A stretch of DNA of 28,798 nucleotides. It comes from an uncultured bacterium (GTDB taxonomy: Bacteria; Bacillota; Clostridia; Oscillospirales; Ruminococcaceae). Each line of letters begins with the position of its first letter. Position 1 is the first letter of the stretch. Below are positions 16,084 to 23,172 of this stretch, piece after piece. Location of the stretch: assembly GCA_905214345.1 (NCBI GenBank), contig CAJMLV010000034.1:1-28798 (forward strand). The letters run 5' to 3'. The translations under genes and the position numbers were made by a program. Under the pieces are notes generated by a model. That model did no database searches. It saw only the letters and a list, made by a program, of their open reading frames with translations, and was not told where the DNA came from.

Positions 16084-16847
16084 GATGTCTGCTCCATCAG
16101 CTGCCGCAGGTGAGCGGCATACACCTCCTGTACCGCGGGCAAAGTTCCCAGCCCCCGCAGGGTACAGCGAACCCGGATGCCCGCTTTGTTCAGGCGGGAC
16201 TTCCAGCTTTCGGGGTCATCTCCCGCCATATCGTTGCAGGCATGGTCCCCCGCCACCAGCATCAGGGGCATCAGGTGAGCGGAGGTATACCCCGACGCCT
16301 GCAGCTGGGGCAGAATGTCCTCCAGCGCGGGCCAGCCTTCGGCAGTGGCAACAAACACATCGGTGCGCCCCATCATGTGAAACACCGTCTGCAGCGCCGG
16401 ATAGACCACACCGGCAAAATGTTCGGTGCCATGGCCCATAAGAAGCAAAGCTTCCCCCGATACCAGCGGACAGGCCGCATGGATGGCAGCGGCCAGGTCT
16501 TGCAAATCCTGCACCCCGGCCAAAAGAGGTTTGCCCAGGGTGAGGGCTGCAAACTGCCCCCGGTACTCCTCCACCTGGCGGCGGATGGAATCATATTCCT
16601 GTCCATAGAGGAAATGGGTAGGCTGTACCACCACTTCTCCCCCCGTCAAAGCATCCAATGCCTCAGGCAGGCTGAGAACATTCTCCCCCCGGCTTTGCAG
16701 GATGCGGCGGATGGTAGGGCTGGTGAACGCCCGGGAAAACGGCAGGTCCGGAGCTGCCCTGTGCAGGGCATTCTCCACCGCCGTAATACTCTCTCTGGCT
16801 TCGGGCACACTGGTGCCGAAGCTGACACACAACAAAGTTTTTGGCAT
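16080..16847 (-). CDS. cbiK: Sirohydrochlorin cobaltochelatase CbiK
   Basis: ATP-independent chelatase that inserts Co2+ into sirohydrochlorin, committing it to cobalamin. The 255-aa protein is the long CbiK class, not the short CbiX class. It begins LLCVSFGTSVPEARES and carries the two metal-site histidines seen in Salmonella CbiK: His139 in LLLMGHGTEHF and His202 in LVAGDHACNDMAGDD. There is no signal peptide, so it should be cytoplasmic. The ATG at 16847 follows GGGAG. It is the first biosynthetic gene of the operon, separated from btuD by the operon's longest gap (37 nt), which can form a small hairpin. Confidence 0.94.
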   Translation of the reverse strand: MPKTLLCVSFGTSVPEARESITAVENALHRAAPDLPFSRAFTSPTIRRILQSRGENVLSLPEALDALTGGEVVVQPTHFLYGQEYDSIRRQVEEYRGQFAALTLGKPLLAGVQDLQDLAAAIHAACPLVSGEALLLMGHGTEHFAGVVYPALQTVFHMMGRTDVFVATAEGWPALEDILPQLQASGYTSAHLMPLMLVAGDHACNDMAGDDPESWKSRLNKAGIRVRCTLRGLGTLPAVQEVYAAHLRQLMEQTS

Positions 16848-16865
16848 GTTTTTTCTCCCAGTCAG

Positions 16866-16881
16866 CCCCGCGCATACGGGG
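16866..16881 (-). other. Small intercistronic hairpin between btuD and cbiK
   Basis: On the minus strand CCCCG, a 6-nt loop and CGGGG form a 5-bp GC stem in the 37-nt gap. No T run follows, so it is unlikely to terminate transcription. It could protect or define mRNA ends between the transporter and biosynthetic parts of the operon; this is inference. Confidence 0.35.
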
Positions 16882-16884
16882 TTA

Positions 16885-17661
16885 TTATGATATTGTACCA
16901 CATCCGGGCCGGAAAAGGATATAGGGCAGGCCATTTTCATCCTGCTGTACACGGGCCGTCACTCCATACACCTGCCGGATCAGGTCAGGGGTCAGCACTT
17001 CCCGGGGGCTGCCCACTGCCACCACACAGCCATGGTCCAGTACCGCCAACGTGTCGCAGTACATGGCGGCAATGTTCAGATCATGCACGGCGGTGATGAC
17101 GGTACGTCCCAGTCCCCGTACCAGCTCCATCAGCTGCAGCTGATAGCGGATGTCCAGGTGGTTGGTGGGCTCGTCCAGAATCAGGCAGGGCGTCTGCTGG
17201 GCCAGGGCCCGGGCCAGAATGACCCGCTGCTGTTCCCCGCCGGACAGGCTGGAAAAGCTGCGCTCCCCAAAACCGGCCAGCCCCACCTGTTCCAGGCTCC
17301 GGGCCGCAATTTTGTGATCTTCGGCATTGTCCCGCTCGAAAGGGAGCTTGTGAGGGCTGCGGCCCATGAGGACGATTTCCCCTACCGTAAAGTCAAAATT
17401 GTAGTTGTTGTGCTGGGCCACCACCGCCATCCGACGGGCGGCTGCGCTGGAGGAAATTTCACGCACAGAGCAGCCGTCCAGCAAAACAGCACCGCCTTCC
17501 GGCTGCAGCACCCGGTAGATACAGCGAAGCAAGGTGGATTTTCCGCTGCCGTTGGGACCGATGACGCCAAAGACACGGTTTTCGGGAATCTCCAGGGTAA
17601 TGCCCCGCAGCACCGGGGTTCCGCCCAGATATTTTTCCAGGTCACGCACCTCGATTTTCAT
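16885..17661 (-). CDS. btuD: Corrinoid ABC transporter ATP-binding protein (BtuD-like)
   Basis: The 258-aa ATPase of a FecCD/BtuCD-type importer acts at the cytoplasmic face and powers uptake. All motifs are intact: Walker A GPNGSGKST (residues 35-43), Q-loop Gln83 in VAQHNN, signature LSGGEQQR (139-146), Walker B LILDEP (160-165) and switch His193 in TAVHDLN. The ATG at 17661 overlaps the permease TGA (ATGA). The family also transports iron siderophores and haem; the corrinoid assignment is from its place directly behind a cobalamin riboswitch and ahead of cbi genes. Confidence 0.9.
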   Translation of the reverse strand: MKIEVRDLEKYLGGTPVLRGITLEIPENRVFGVIGPNGSGKSTLLRCIYRVLQPEGGAVLLDGCSVREISSSAAARRMAVVAQHNNYNFDFTVGEIVLMGRSPHKLPFERDNAEDHKIAARSLEQVGLAGFGERSFSSLSGGEQQRVILARALAQQTPCLILDEPTNHLDIRYQLQLMELVRGLGRTVITAVHDLNIAAMYCDTLAVLDHGCVVAVGSPREVLTPDLIRQVYGVTARVQQDENGLPYILFRPGCGTIS

Positions 17662-18737
17662 GTTTCGCCACCTCCGAACCCGTAACGGTGCCGGGCCATC
17701 AGATAAAGAAAGACCGGTGCGCCCAGCATGGAAGTGAGAATCCCCACAGGGATCTCGTTGCCGGGCAGGATGGTGCGGCAGAGCACGTCCGCCCAGACCA
17801 GGAACAATGCCCCGGCCAGCGCACACAGCGGTACCAGATGACGGTGATCGGTGCCGAAGAGAAGCCGCACCACATGGGGCACTACCAAACCCACAAACCC
17901 GATCGCCCCGGCGGAATATACAGCGAACCCCACCATCAGGGAGGAAACGATCAGATACAGAATCCGATACCCGTGCAGGTCGGTGCCCAGTGTCAGGGCT
18001 GTATCATCCCCCAACAGCATCAGGTTAAGGGTCCTGCATTGGGTCAGGAAAAATACCATCCCCCCAACCGCCACCACCAGCATGACCCCGTTGTTGGGCC
18101 AGTTTGCGGCAGCCAGACTGCCCATGGTCCAGCGCATGATCTCGGTGGCGGCATGATCGGCGCTGTGCAGATACAGTAAAAACTGGGAACAGGCGCCGCA
18201 CACCGCCGAAAGGGCACTGCCCGCCAGCAGCAGCTTGACGGAATTGGCCCGGCCGCCCACATTGGCCAGCGCCACCACGGCAAAGGAGATGCCCAGTGCC
18301 CCGGCAAAGGCCATCAGACCCACATAGTTGCCGCCAAGAGCCGTTCCCACCCCCAGCAGCACCGCCAGGGTGACCCCCAGCCCTGCTCCGGAAGAAACGC
18401 CCAGAATATAGGGGTCCGCCAGCGGATTCTTGACGATGGCCTGCATGGCCACCCCGCACAAAGACAGGCAGCACCCCGCCGTTGCCGCCAGCACCAGGCG
18501 AGGCAGTCGGATGAGCCAGACCACATCATGTATGGCGGTACCCGGGGCCCAGGCTTCGGGGATAGGGGTTCCCAGAAGCAGATGGACCAGCTCCCAGCGG
18601 ATGACGATGTAAACCTGCCCCACCGGAATCCGGGTGGTGCCGAATGTAACTGCCACCACCAGCGACCCTGTCAGCGCCGCTGCCAGAATCACCATGGCTG
18701 CAGCTGTGCCCGCCGTTCTTTTGTTCTGTTTCTGCAT
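17658..18737 (-). CDS. btuC: Corrinoid ABC transporter permease (BtuC/FecCD family)
   Basis: The 359-aa polytopic membrane protein has one N-terminal helix near residues 13-32 and many later hydrophobic segments. FecCD family features are visible: RLPRLVLAATAGCCLSLCG, NPLADPYILGVSSGAGLG (about residues 104-121), and GAIGFVGLVVPHVVRLLFG near residue 280, followed by PVGILTSMLGAPVFLYL. Two copies would form the channel with two BtuD subunits. It starts 11 nt after btuF, with GAGGCGG as ribosome binding site. Confidence 0.91.
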   Translation of the reverse strand: MQKQNKRTAGTAAAMVILAAALTGSLVVAVTFGTTRIPVGQVYIVIRWELVHLLLGTPIPEAWAPGTAIHDVVWLIRLPRLVLAATAGCCLSLCGVAMQAIVKNPLADPYILGVSSGAGLGVTLAVLLGVGTALGGNYVGLMAFAGALGISFAVVALANVGGRANSVKLLLAGSALSAVCGACSQFLLYLHSADHAATEIMRWTMGSLAAANWPNNGVMLVVAVGGMVFFLTQCRTLNLMLLGDDTALTLGTDLHGYRILYLIVSSLMVGFAVYSAGAIGFVGLVVPHVVRLLFGTDHRHLVPLCALAGALFLVWADVLCRTILPGNEIPVGILTSMLGAPVFLYLMARHRYGFGGGET

Positions 18738-18748
18738 ATCGGACCGCC

Positions 18749-19774
18749 TCAGGAGAGCGACAGTTCCGGATACATACCGGCAGCGATGGTGCGGATACCA
18801 TCCACGGTACGCGGTCCGGCGGCGTAAACATCTCCCAGCATGACCAGCTGTACACGGTCATTCTGCACCGCGGACAGGCTTGCCAGGGCCGGGTCGTCGG
18901 CAATGGAGGCCATCTGCTGGGCCTTTACGGTTTCCGGGTCATCCCCGGAGTACGCCATATACACCACAAAGATCACATCCGGGTCAGCCTGAACCAATTC
19001 TTCCTTGCTCATCTCTCCGCCTTCCGGCTTGACCAGGGTACCGCCCAGCTGGGTCACCATATCCCCGGCCAGAGAATCGGCCCCATAGTTGGTCATCCCG
19101 CCGCCAATGGGTTCCACCACTGCTACCCGGGGAGAGTCCTGGCCTTCCACCGCCGCCAGGGTATCGGCCACAGCGGTGCGCATATCTCCCACCAGGGACT
19201 CTGCCTTTTCCTCTACATCAAAAATACGGCCCAGGTTGAGGATGTCGGTGTACTCGTTCTCCAGCGTGCGCGGGTAGCCGCCGCCCCGGGTATTGGAGTT
19301 GATGTAGGTGGCCACTCCTTTGGTGTTCCAGCCATCCACATCTCCCAGATTTTTATCGCTGAACAATGAACCCCAGGACAGAATCATATCCGGCTGCAGC
19401 AAGGTCACGGTTTCTTTATCCGGGGCAAACACATCCTCCCGGTAGTTCATCCGTTCAAAGCCTTCCTCCCATTCCGGCTTGACGGCATTGTCCAGGCCGT
19501 AGGAGGCAATGACATGATCTTCCAGACCCAGGGCAATCATGGTTTCGATAGACCCCTGGTAGACCGCCACCACCTTTTCGGGGGCTTTCTCATAGGTATA
19601 GGAAACTTCTTCCCCGGCGTAGTTATAATTGGTAACGGTAACGGGATACGAACCGGAGGATGGGGTTTCTGCCGTGGCCGGAACCGTGGATTCTGCGGGA
19701 GCGGGCGTGCAGGCGGCAAGTGCAGCCGCAGCCAGAGCCAGGGCTGCACAGCGGAAGGAATACTTTGTTTTCAT
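18749..19774 (-). CDS. btuF: Corrinoid ABC transporter substrate-binding lipoprotein (BtuF-like)
   Basis: The 341-aa extracytoplasmic binding protein has a hydrophobic signal segment ending in the lipobox LAAC (Cys22), so it should be lipid-anchored to the outer face of the membrane. The mature part has the two-lobed periplasmic-binding fold seen in FepB/BtuF proteins: VVAVYQGSIETMIALGLEDH early, LQPDMILSWGSLF, and VAVVEPIGGGMTNYGADSLA in the second lobe. The start is the ATG at 19774 with AAGAGG upstream. It is the first gene after the riboswitch and terminator, which supports cobalamin, cobinamide or another corrinoid as ligand. Cobalt or haem chelates cannot be excluded by sequence. Confidence 0.87.
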   Translation of the reverse strand: MKTKYSFRCAALALAAAALAACTPAPAESTVPATAETPSSGSYPVTVTNYNYAGEEVSYTYEKAPEKVVAVYQGSIETMIALGLEDHVIASYGLDNAVKPEWEEGFERMNYREDVFAPDKETVTLLQPDMILSWGSLFSDKNLGDVDGWNTKGVATYINSNTRGGGYPRTLENEYTDILNLGRIFDVEEKAESLVGDMRTAVADTLAAVEGQDSPRVAVVEPIGGGMTNYGADSLAGDMVTQLGGTLVKPEGGEMSKEELVQADPDVIFVVYMAYSGDDPETVKAQQMASIADDPALASLSAVQNDRVQLVMLGDVYAAGPRTVDGIRTIAAGMYPELSLS

Positions 19775-19811
19775 ACAAACCTCTTTCTTGTCTGAACCGA
19801 TGCCGCACCGC

Positions 19812-19860
19812 AAAAAAGAAGCGGGCCTCCTCTGCCAAAACGGCAGAAAAGGCCCGCACA
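19812..19860 (-). terminator. Riboswitch-controlled intrinsic terminator upstream of btuF
   Basis: On the minus strand GCGGGCC (19851-19857) pairs with GGCCCGC (19821-19827), enclosing an inner CTGCC/GGCAG stem, followed by TTCTTTTTTG (19811-19820). It lies between the aptamer and the btuF ribosome binding site, as expected for transcription attenuation. Confidence 0.8.
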
Positions 19861-19924
19861 AAAACAAAGCACGCCAAAACACGGTGTACCAAGGTTTTAC
19901 CGCGCAAACGTTTCGTCCGTCCGC

Positions 19925-19934
19925 CGCGCGGGCC
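19925..19934 (-). promoter_or_regulatory. Candidate antiterminator arm of the cobalamin riboswitch
   Basis: GGCCCGCGCG (minus strand, 19934 to 19925) can pair over 10 bp (eight Watson-Crick, two G-U) with TGTGCGGGCC (19860 to 19851), the 5' arm of the terminator. Formation would block the terminator and allow transcription. A CCGCCG at 19949-19954 can in turn pair with CGGCGG at 19921-19926, overlapping this arm, and may act as the ligand-favoured anti-antiterminator. This is read by eye, without energy calculation. Confidence 0.55.
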
Positions 19935-19988
19935 CCGTCCCGTACCGTCGGCGGTTCATCCCGGCGGCACAGACAGTATTCAAACAGC

Positions 19989-20153
19989 AAGGCAGGTCTT
20001 CCGGCTCTGGCGTCGTCATTCCGGTCTCGCCTTCCCATGCATGGCACAGTGGCATACTTGAACCGGAACTCAGCCATTACGGCGGCGGTCCCGCGCAGGT
20101 CTTGCACCTGCTTCCCTATTCTCCCGGCCGGCAATCTGCCCCGGGCACCTTGT
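19989..20153 (-). ncRNA. Adenosylcobalamin riboswitch aptamer (Cobalamin family)
   Basis: Closing helix P1 is CAAGG (20149-20153) with CCTTG (19989-19993). Conserved blocks appear in order on the minus strand: AAGGTGCC, then GGGAAGCAGGTGCAAGACC, CGGGACCGCCGCCGT, the B12 box TGCCACTGTGCC (20044-20055), GGGAAGGCGAGACCGG, and the 3' GCCAGAGCCGGAAGACCTGCC region. This set defines the cobalamin riboswitch. It precedes a terminator/antiterminator pair and btuF, so adenosylcobalamin binding should switch off the whole 22-gene operon. Confidence 0.95.
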
Positions 20154-20171
20154 GTTGCTTTGTGGTTATAA

Positions 20172-20200
20172 AATTACCATAAACAGAAGAATTTGGCAAG
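20172..20200 (-). promoter_or_regulatory. Possible promoter of the cobalamin operon
   Basis: TTGCCA (-35, 20195-20200; four of six consensus bases) lies just after the yaaA stop, 17 nt before TAATTT (-10, 20172-20177; three of six). An overlapping TATAAC at 20166-20171 is a better -10 sequence but badly spaced. Either would start transcription just before the riboswitch. Weak evidence. Confidence 0.38.
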
Positions 20201-20202
20201 GC

Positions 20203-20970
20203 TTATCTGCGGTTCTTCCCTGCATCCGGCCTGCGCAGAAACACATACATGTTTTCGGTCGAGTGCTGCGGCGAAAAACGGAATTCCCTCCCTTCAAACG
20301 CTTGCAGTTCTTCCGGCCGGCGCACACCGCGCTCTGCCATGAAGCGGACCATCTCGCCCCGGGCCATCTTGCACATGGTGGCCTTCTCCAGAATTTTGCC
20401 GTCCTTTTCCTCCCCGAATACGCAGGTAAGGAACCGTACCGAATCCGGCAGATACCGGGACACACAGACGCTGTATTCCTTGGAAGCCAGGTTTACGATG
20501 CAGTCGGTTTCGTCAAAGAGTTTCCGGGCCAGGGTATCGCCCCAGAAGCCATATACGTCCTTGCTTTGCCCTATGGGCAGTTTGGCCTGCATTTCCAGAC
20601 GATACGGGGTCACGCCGTCAAAGGGACGAAGCAGGCCATAGAACCCGGAGAGAATCCGCAGATGCTCCTGGATATATTCAAATTCCCAGGTCGTGAACAC
20701 CCCCGGCGCCATATACTGATACTGAATTCCTTCGTAGCTGAGGATGGCCGGGGTCAGGTGCCGGTGCAGGTCCATTTTTTGCAGCCGCTGCAGATTCTGT
20801 TCTGCGATCTGATCGCTGCACTTCCACAGCTTTTTCAGCTCGTCGTAAGACATCCCCCGCAGTTTTTCCAACAGCTGACCGGTACGGTCCAGAAATTCCG
20901 GCAGCTCCTGCCAGTCCAGGCTGTCGGTATCCACATTCATCTTTTTGGCCGGAGATATGATGATCTTCAT
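20203..20970 (-). CDS. yaaA: Peroxide stress protein YaaA (DUF328/UPF0246)
   Basis: The 255-aa cytoplasmic protein begins with the family hallmark IIISPAKKMN and contains MAPGVFTTWEFEYIQEHLRI, LSGFYGLLRPFDGVTPYRLEM and a NLASKEYSVCV segment, all typical of YaaA. In E. coli, YaaA is induced by hydrogen peroxide and limits free iron and oxidative DNA damage; its fold has been linked to DNA binding. The start has GAGGAC upstream. It follows bcp by only 9 nt, so the two form an apparent peroxide-defence operon. No terminator is visible between its stop and the cobalamin riboswitch, about 50 nt downstream. Confidence 0.93.
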   Translation of the reverse strand: MKIIISPAKKMNVDTDSLDWQELPEFLDRTGQLLEKLRGMSYDELKKLWKCSDQIAEQNLQRLQKMDLHRHLTPAILSYEGIQYQYMAPGVFTTWEFEYIQEHLRILSGFYGLLRPFDGVTPYRLEMQAKLPIGQSKDVYGFWGDTLARKLFDETDCIVNLASKEYSVCVSRYLPDSVRFLTCVFGEEKDGKILEKATMCKMARGEMVRFMAERGVRRPEELQAFEGREFRFSPQHSTENMYVFLRRPDAGKNRR

Positions 20971-20979
20971 GGCCTGTCC

Positions 20980-21444
20980 TCACGCATTGCCGGAAAGATA
21001 CGCGAGAATCTCGGCGGCGTTGGTGTCCGGCTTGACCTTGGGCATGACCTTTTCGACGCAGCCCTGCCCATCGATGATGTAGGTGGTGCGCACCACGCCC
21101 ATGCTGACTTTACCGTAGAGCTTTTTCTCCTGCCAGACACCGTAAGCCTGGATGGCCTGCAGTTCCGGGTCGGACAGCAGGATGAAGGGCAGTTCATATT
21201 TCTGGGCAAATTTCAGATGGGAGGCAACGGAATCCTTGCTGACGCCGATGACCACCACACCCTTTTCCTTAAACCCGTCATAATCCCGGGCAAAGGCACA
21301 GGCCTGGCGGGTGCAGCCGGGGGTATTGTCACGAGGGTAAAAATACAGGACCACACGCTTGCCCGCAAAGTCGGACAGGCTGACGGGGTTGCCGTTCTGG
21401 TCATTCAGAGTGAAATCCGGGGCTTTTGCACCGATTTCCAGCAT
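20980..21444 (-). CDS. bcp: Thioredoxin-dependent peroxiredoxin (Bcp/PrxQ type)
   Basis: The 154-aa thiol peroxidase reduces hydrogen peroxide and organic peroxides with electrons from thioredoxin. The active site YPRDNTPGCTRQAC contains peroxidatic Cys44 and a second cysteine, Cys49, five residues later, the spacing of the two-cysteine PrxQ subgroup. APDFTLNDQNG near the N-terminus and RTTYIID later are family features. There is no signal peptide, so it is cytoplasmic. AAAGGA precedes the ATG. The adjacent yaaA downstream suggests co-expression. Confidence 0.95.
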   Translation of the reverse strand: MLEIGAKAPDFTLNDQNGNPVSLSDFAGKRVVLYFYPRDNTPGCTRQACAFARDYDGFKEKGVVVIGVSKDSVASHLKFAQKYELPFILLSDPELQAIQAYGVWQEKKLYGKVSMGVVRTTYIIDGQGCVEKVMPKVKPDTNAAEILAYLSGNA

Positions 21445-21491
21445 AAATATCGCATCCTTTCTTTTATAAAAAGCAAACTTCTTATACAGCC

Positions 21492-21500
21492 ATTATATCA
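21492..21500 (-). promoter_or_regulatory. Extended -10 promoter for bcp-yaaA
   Basis: TGATATAAT on the minus strand is a perfect TGnTATAAT extended -10. The TGA is at the same time the stop codon of the upstream membrane-protein gene (ends 21498). The -35 region is poor. The predicted leader is about 40 nt. Confidence 0.45.
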
Positions 21501-22148
21501 TTTGGGCAGCTGTTCTTCTGCCGGAATGAGATACGAACCGATTTTCTGCCGCAGCATCACATCCAGGTCCGTCTTTTCTCCTTCCGCAAGATCCCGGTCC
21601 TGCAGCAGCATAACCCGGTCTGCGTACACGATAAGAAGGGCATCCGCCGTCTTGACCGCTGTTTCCACCTCTGAATACGGCACCTGCCGGGATTCCGCTT
21701 CGGCGCCGGAAATTTCGAATCCTTCCTGGGTAAAGATCACGACCGCCTGCCCCGAAGGGATAGTTTCCGTGCCGGACAAGAGTTTGCGTGCCGGAGCATC
21801 AAAGGCATCCCGGGGCTTTCGGCACACACTCCACAGCCCCATCCCGCCGGATACCACCGCAACACCCCCCGCCACCAGCGGAACGAAGAGTTCCTCAGGT
21901 CCCATCAGACCGGGAACCAGCAGAACAATCCCCAGCACAAGGCAGAGCAGGCTCATGACAGTGGTGCGCAGACGGCTTCTGGTCCTGCCTTTGCTCATTT
22001 GCCGGAAACGGTCTGTCTGCGCCCACAAGGCCGGATAACGCTGCCGGGAAAGCAGTTCGGTACGCATTTCCAGCGCCTTCCGTACCTGGGGCAGCAACAA
22101 TTCGGTGTCGTAGGGAGTCAGGTGAAAGACAAATCGGCGTTCCTCCAT
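21498..22148 (-). CDS. YcxB-like membrane protein of unknown function
   Basis: The 216-aa protein has a hydrophilic N-terminal part, two adjacent membrane helices (about residues 63-80 and 87-107), and a soluble C-terminal domain (about 115-216) with a YcxB-like pattern: GTETIPSGQAVVIFTQEGFEI, then PYSEVETAVKTADALLIVY. Such proteins are common in Firmicutes and no function is established. The ATG follows a strong AAAGGAG site, with a good promoter 35 nt upstream. No operon partner is evident: the next gene, bcp, appears to have its own promoter starting at this gene's stop codon. Confidence 0.72.
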   Translation of the reverse strand: MEERRFVFHLTPYDTELLLPQVRKALEMRTELLSRQRYPALWAQTDRFRQMSKGRTRSRLRTTVMSLLCLVLGIVLLVPGLMGPEELFVPLVAGGVAVVSGGMGLWSVCRKPRDAFDAPARKLLSGTETIPSGQAVVIFTQEGFEISGAEAESRQVPYSEVETAVKTADALLIVYADRVMLLQDRDLAEGEKTDLDVMLRQKIGSYLIPAEEQLPK

Positions 22149-22182
22149 AATCGTTCTCCTTTACGATGAGGTCGTTGGCCCC

Positions 22183-22211
22183 ATTGTACCGGATTTTCCT
22201 TTTACTGTCCA
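22183..22211 (-). promoter_or_regulatory. Promoter for the YcxB-like gene
   Basis: TGGACA (-35, 22206-22211), a 17-nt spacer, then TACAAT (-10, 22183-22188): five of six consensus bases in each hexamer with optimal spacing. It lies between the GNAT terminator and the AAAGGAG of the gene. Confidence 0.62.
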
Positions 22212-22294
22212 CGCCTTTGCCAGCCCGCGAAAACGCATTTTGTCGATGCAGCAATTTTTTCCTTTTTTCCCATGCAAAACTTTTACAACCGTAC

Positions 22295-22332
22295 AAAAAA
22301 GCGCGGGCCTGTCTTTTCCGCAGACCCGCTCT
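22295..22332 (-). terminator. Intrinsic terminator after the acetyltransferase gene
   Basis: Minus strand AGCGGGTCTG and CAGGCCCGC form a GC-rich stem (one G-U pair) with a loop of about 9 nt, followed by CTTTTTT (T run at 22295-22300). It begins a few bases after the GNAT stop at 22339 and ends the rlmL-NYN-GNAT unit. Confidence 0.78.
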
Positions 22333-22338
22333 TTGGTT

Positions 22339-23133
22339 TCAATTCATCATGGTCCAGCCGCCCATCTCGGCAAAACCGATGCGGTGGTAGATGCGCCCCG
22401 CGGCAGGGTTATCATAAAACAGGCATAGAAACTCCCGCCCCTGGGCAAAGCTGCGGCGGCAGAGTTCAGCCACCACTGCACTGGCGTAACCGTGGCCCCG
22501 CTCTTCCGGGCGGGTAGCTACCCCCACCACCATGGCGCTGCGGCTGGTGGCTGCGGTGGTCTGGCCAGTGGACACCAGACAGCCATCCCGGAAGGCACCG
22601 ATCATCATACCGCCGCACTTCCAGCACTGGGCCAGCTGTTCCCGTTCGCGGTCTTCCCCGTGGTAGGTTTCGGCAAATTCCTCGATCCCCCGCAGAAGTT
22701 CCAGGGTCTCGTCCAGGTCTTCCGGGTCCAGTTCCCTCACCTGTAAGTTCTCACCGGCTTTTGCCGCAAAATCCGGGTCCACGGCATTGCAGCGGCTCAT
22801 GTAGGTGAAACGGCAGCGTTTTTCCGGGAAATAGGGTGCCAAGCGGTCCAGCAGTTCCTTTTTTCCGCTGATGCCTTCCACCTTGCGGCTGTGCAGGAAT
22901 TCAGCAGCAGCTGCCGCATCATAAGCGGGATTCCGGCTGTATAGGATATAACTGTCAAAATACTGCAGGATCAGAAAATCCCAGCCGTTGGCAGCTGGTT
23001 TTACCCAGACCTGCACGGGGGCTTTATCCACCCCCACCGTTTCCACATCGCCATAAATAAAGAGGTTGATCTCCGGTTCAGCGGCAATATATTCCAGAAT
23101 GGCCGCGCGGTCGGTTTCGGTACAACGCAGCAT
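22339..23133 (-). CDS. GNAT-family N-acetyltransferase
   Basis: The 264-aa protein has a C-terminal GNAT domain (about residues 130-264). The acetyl-CoA binding motif A is VGVATRPEERGHGYASAVV (203-221) with the R/Q-x-x-G-x-G/A core (RGHGYA), and the later FYDNPAAGRIYHRIGF is the usual motif B region. The first 125 residues form a separate N-terminal domain, as in the two-domain GNAT proteins common in clostridia. The substrate is unknown. The ATG follows GAAGGAGG. It sits 39 nt after the NYN gene and ends at a strong terminator, so it may be co-transcribed with rlmL and the NYN gene. Confidence 0.85.
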   Translation of the reverse strand: MLRCTETDRAAILEYIAAEPEINLFIYGDVETVGVDKAPVQVWVKPAANGWDFLILQYFDSYILYSRNPAYDAAAAAEFLHSRKVEGISGKKELLDRLAPYFPEKRCRFTYMSRCNAVDPDFAAKAGENLQVRELDPEDLDETLELLRGIEEFAETYHGEDREREQLAQCWKCGGMMIGAFRDGCLVSTGQTTAATSRSAMVVGVATRPEERGHGYASAVVAELCRRSFAQGREFLCLFYDNPAAGRIYHRIGFAEMGGWTMMN

Positions 23134-23172
23134 GGGATTCTGCCTCCTTCGCTACCGCCAAGACCGGCGGCT

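Noticed and set aside
19897..19959. Arg-rich 20-codon minus-strand frame in the riboswitch expression platform (possible leader peptide)
   Set aside because: No Shine-Dalgarno at a workable distance, and its bases are already explained by the antiterminator pairing.
18749..20134. Long form of the btuF frame starting upstream of 19774
   Set aside because: The extension runs through the riboswitch aptamer and terminator; the ATG at 19774 gives a proper lipoprotein signal and has a ribosome binding site.
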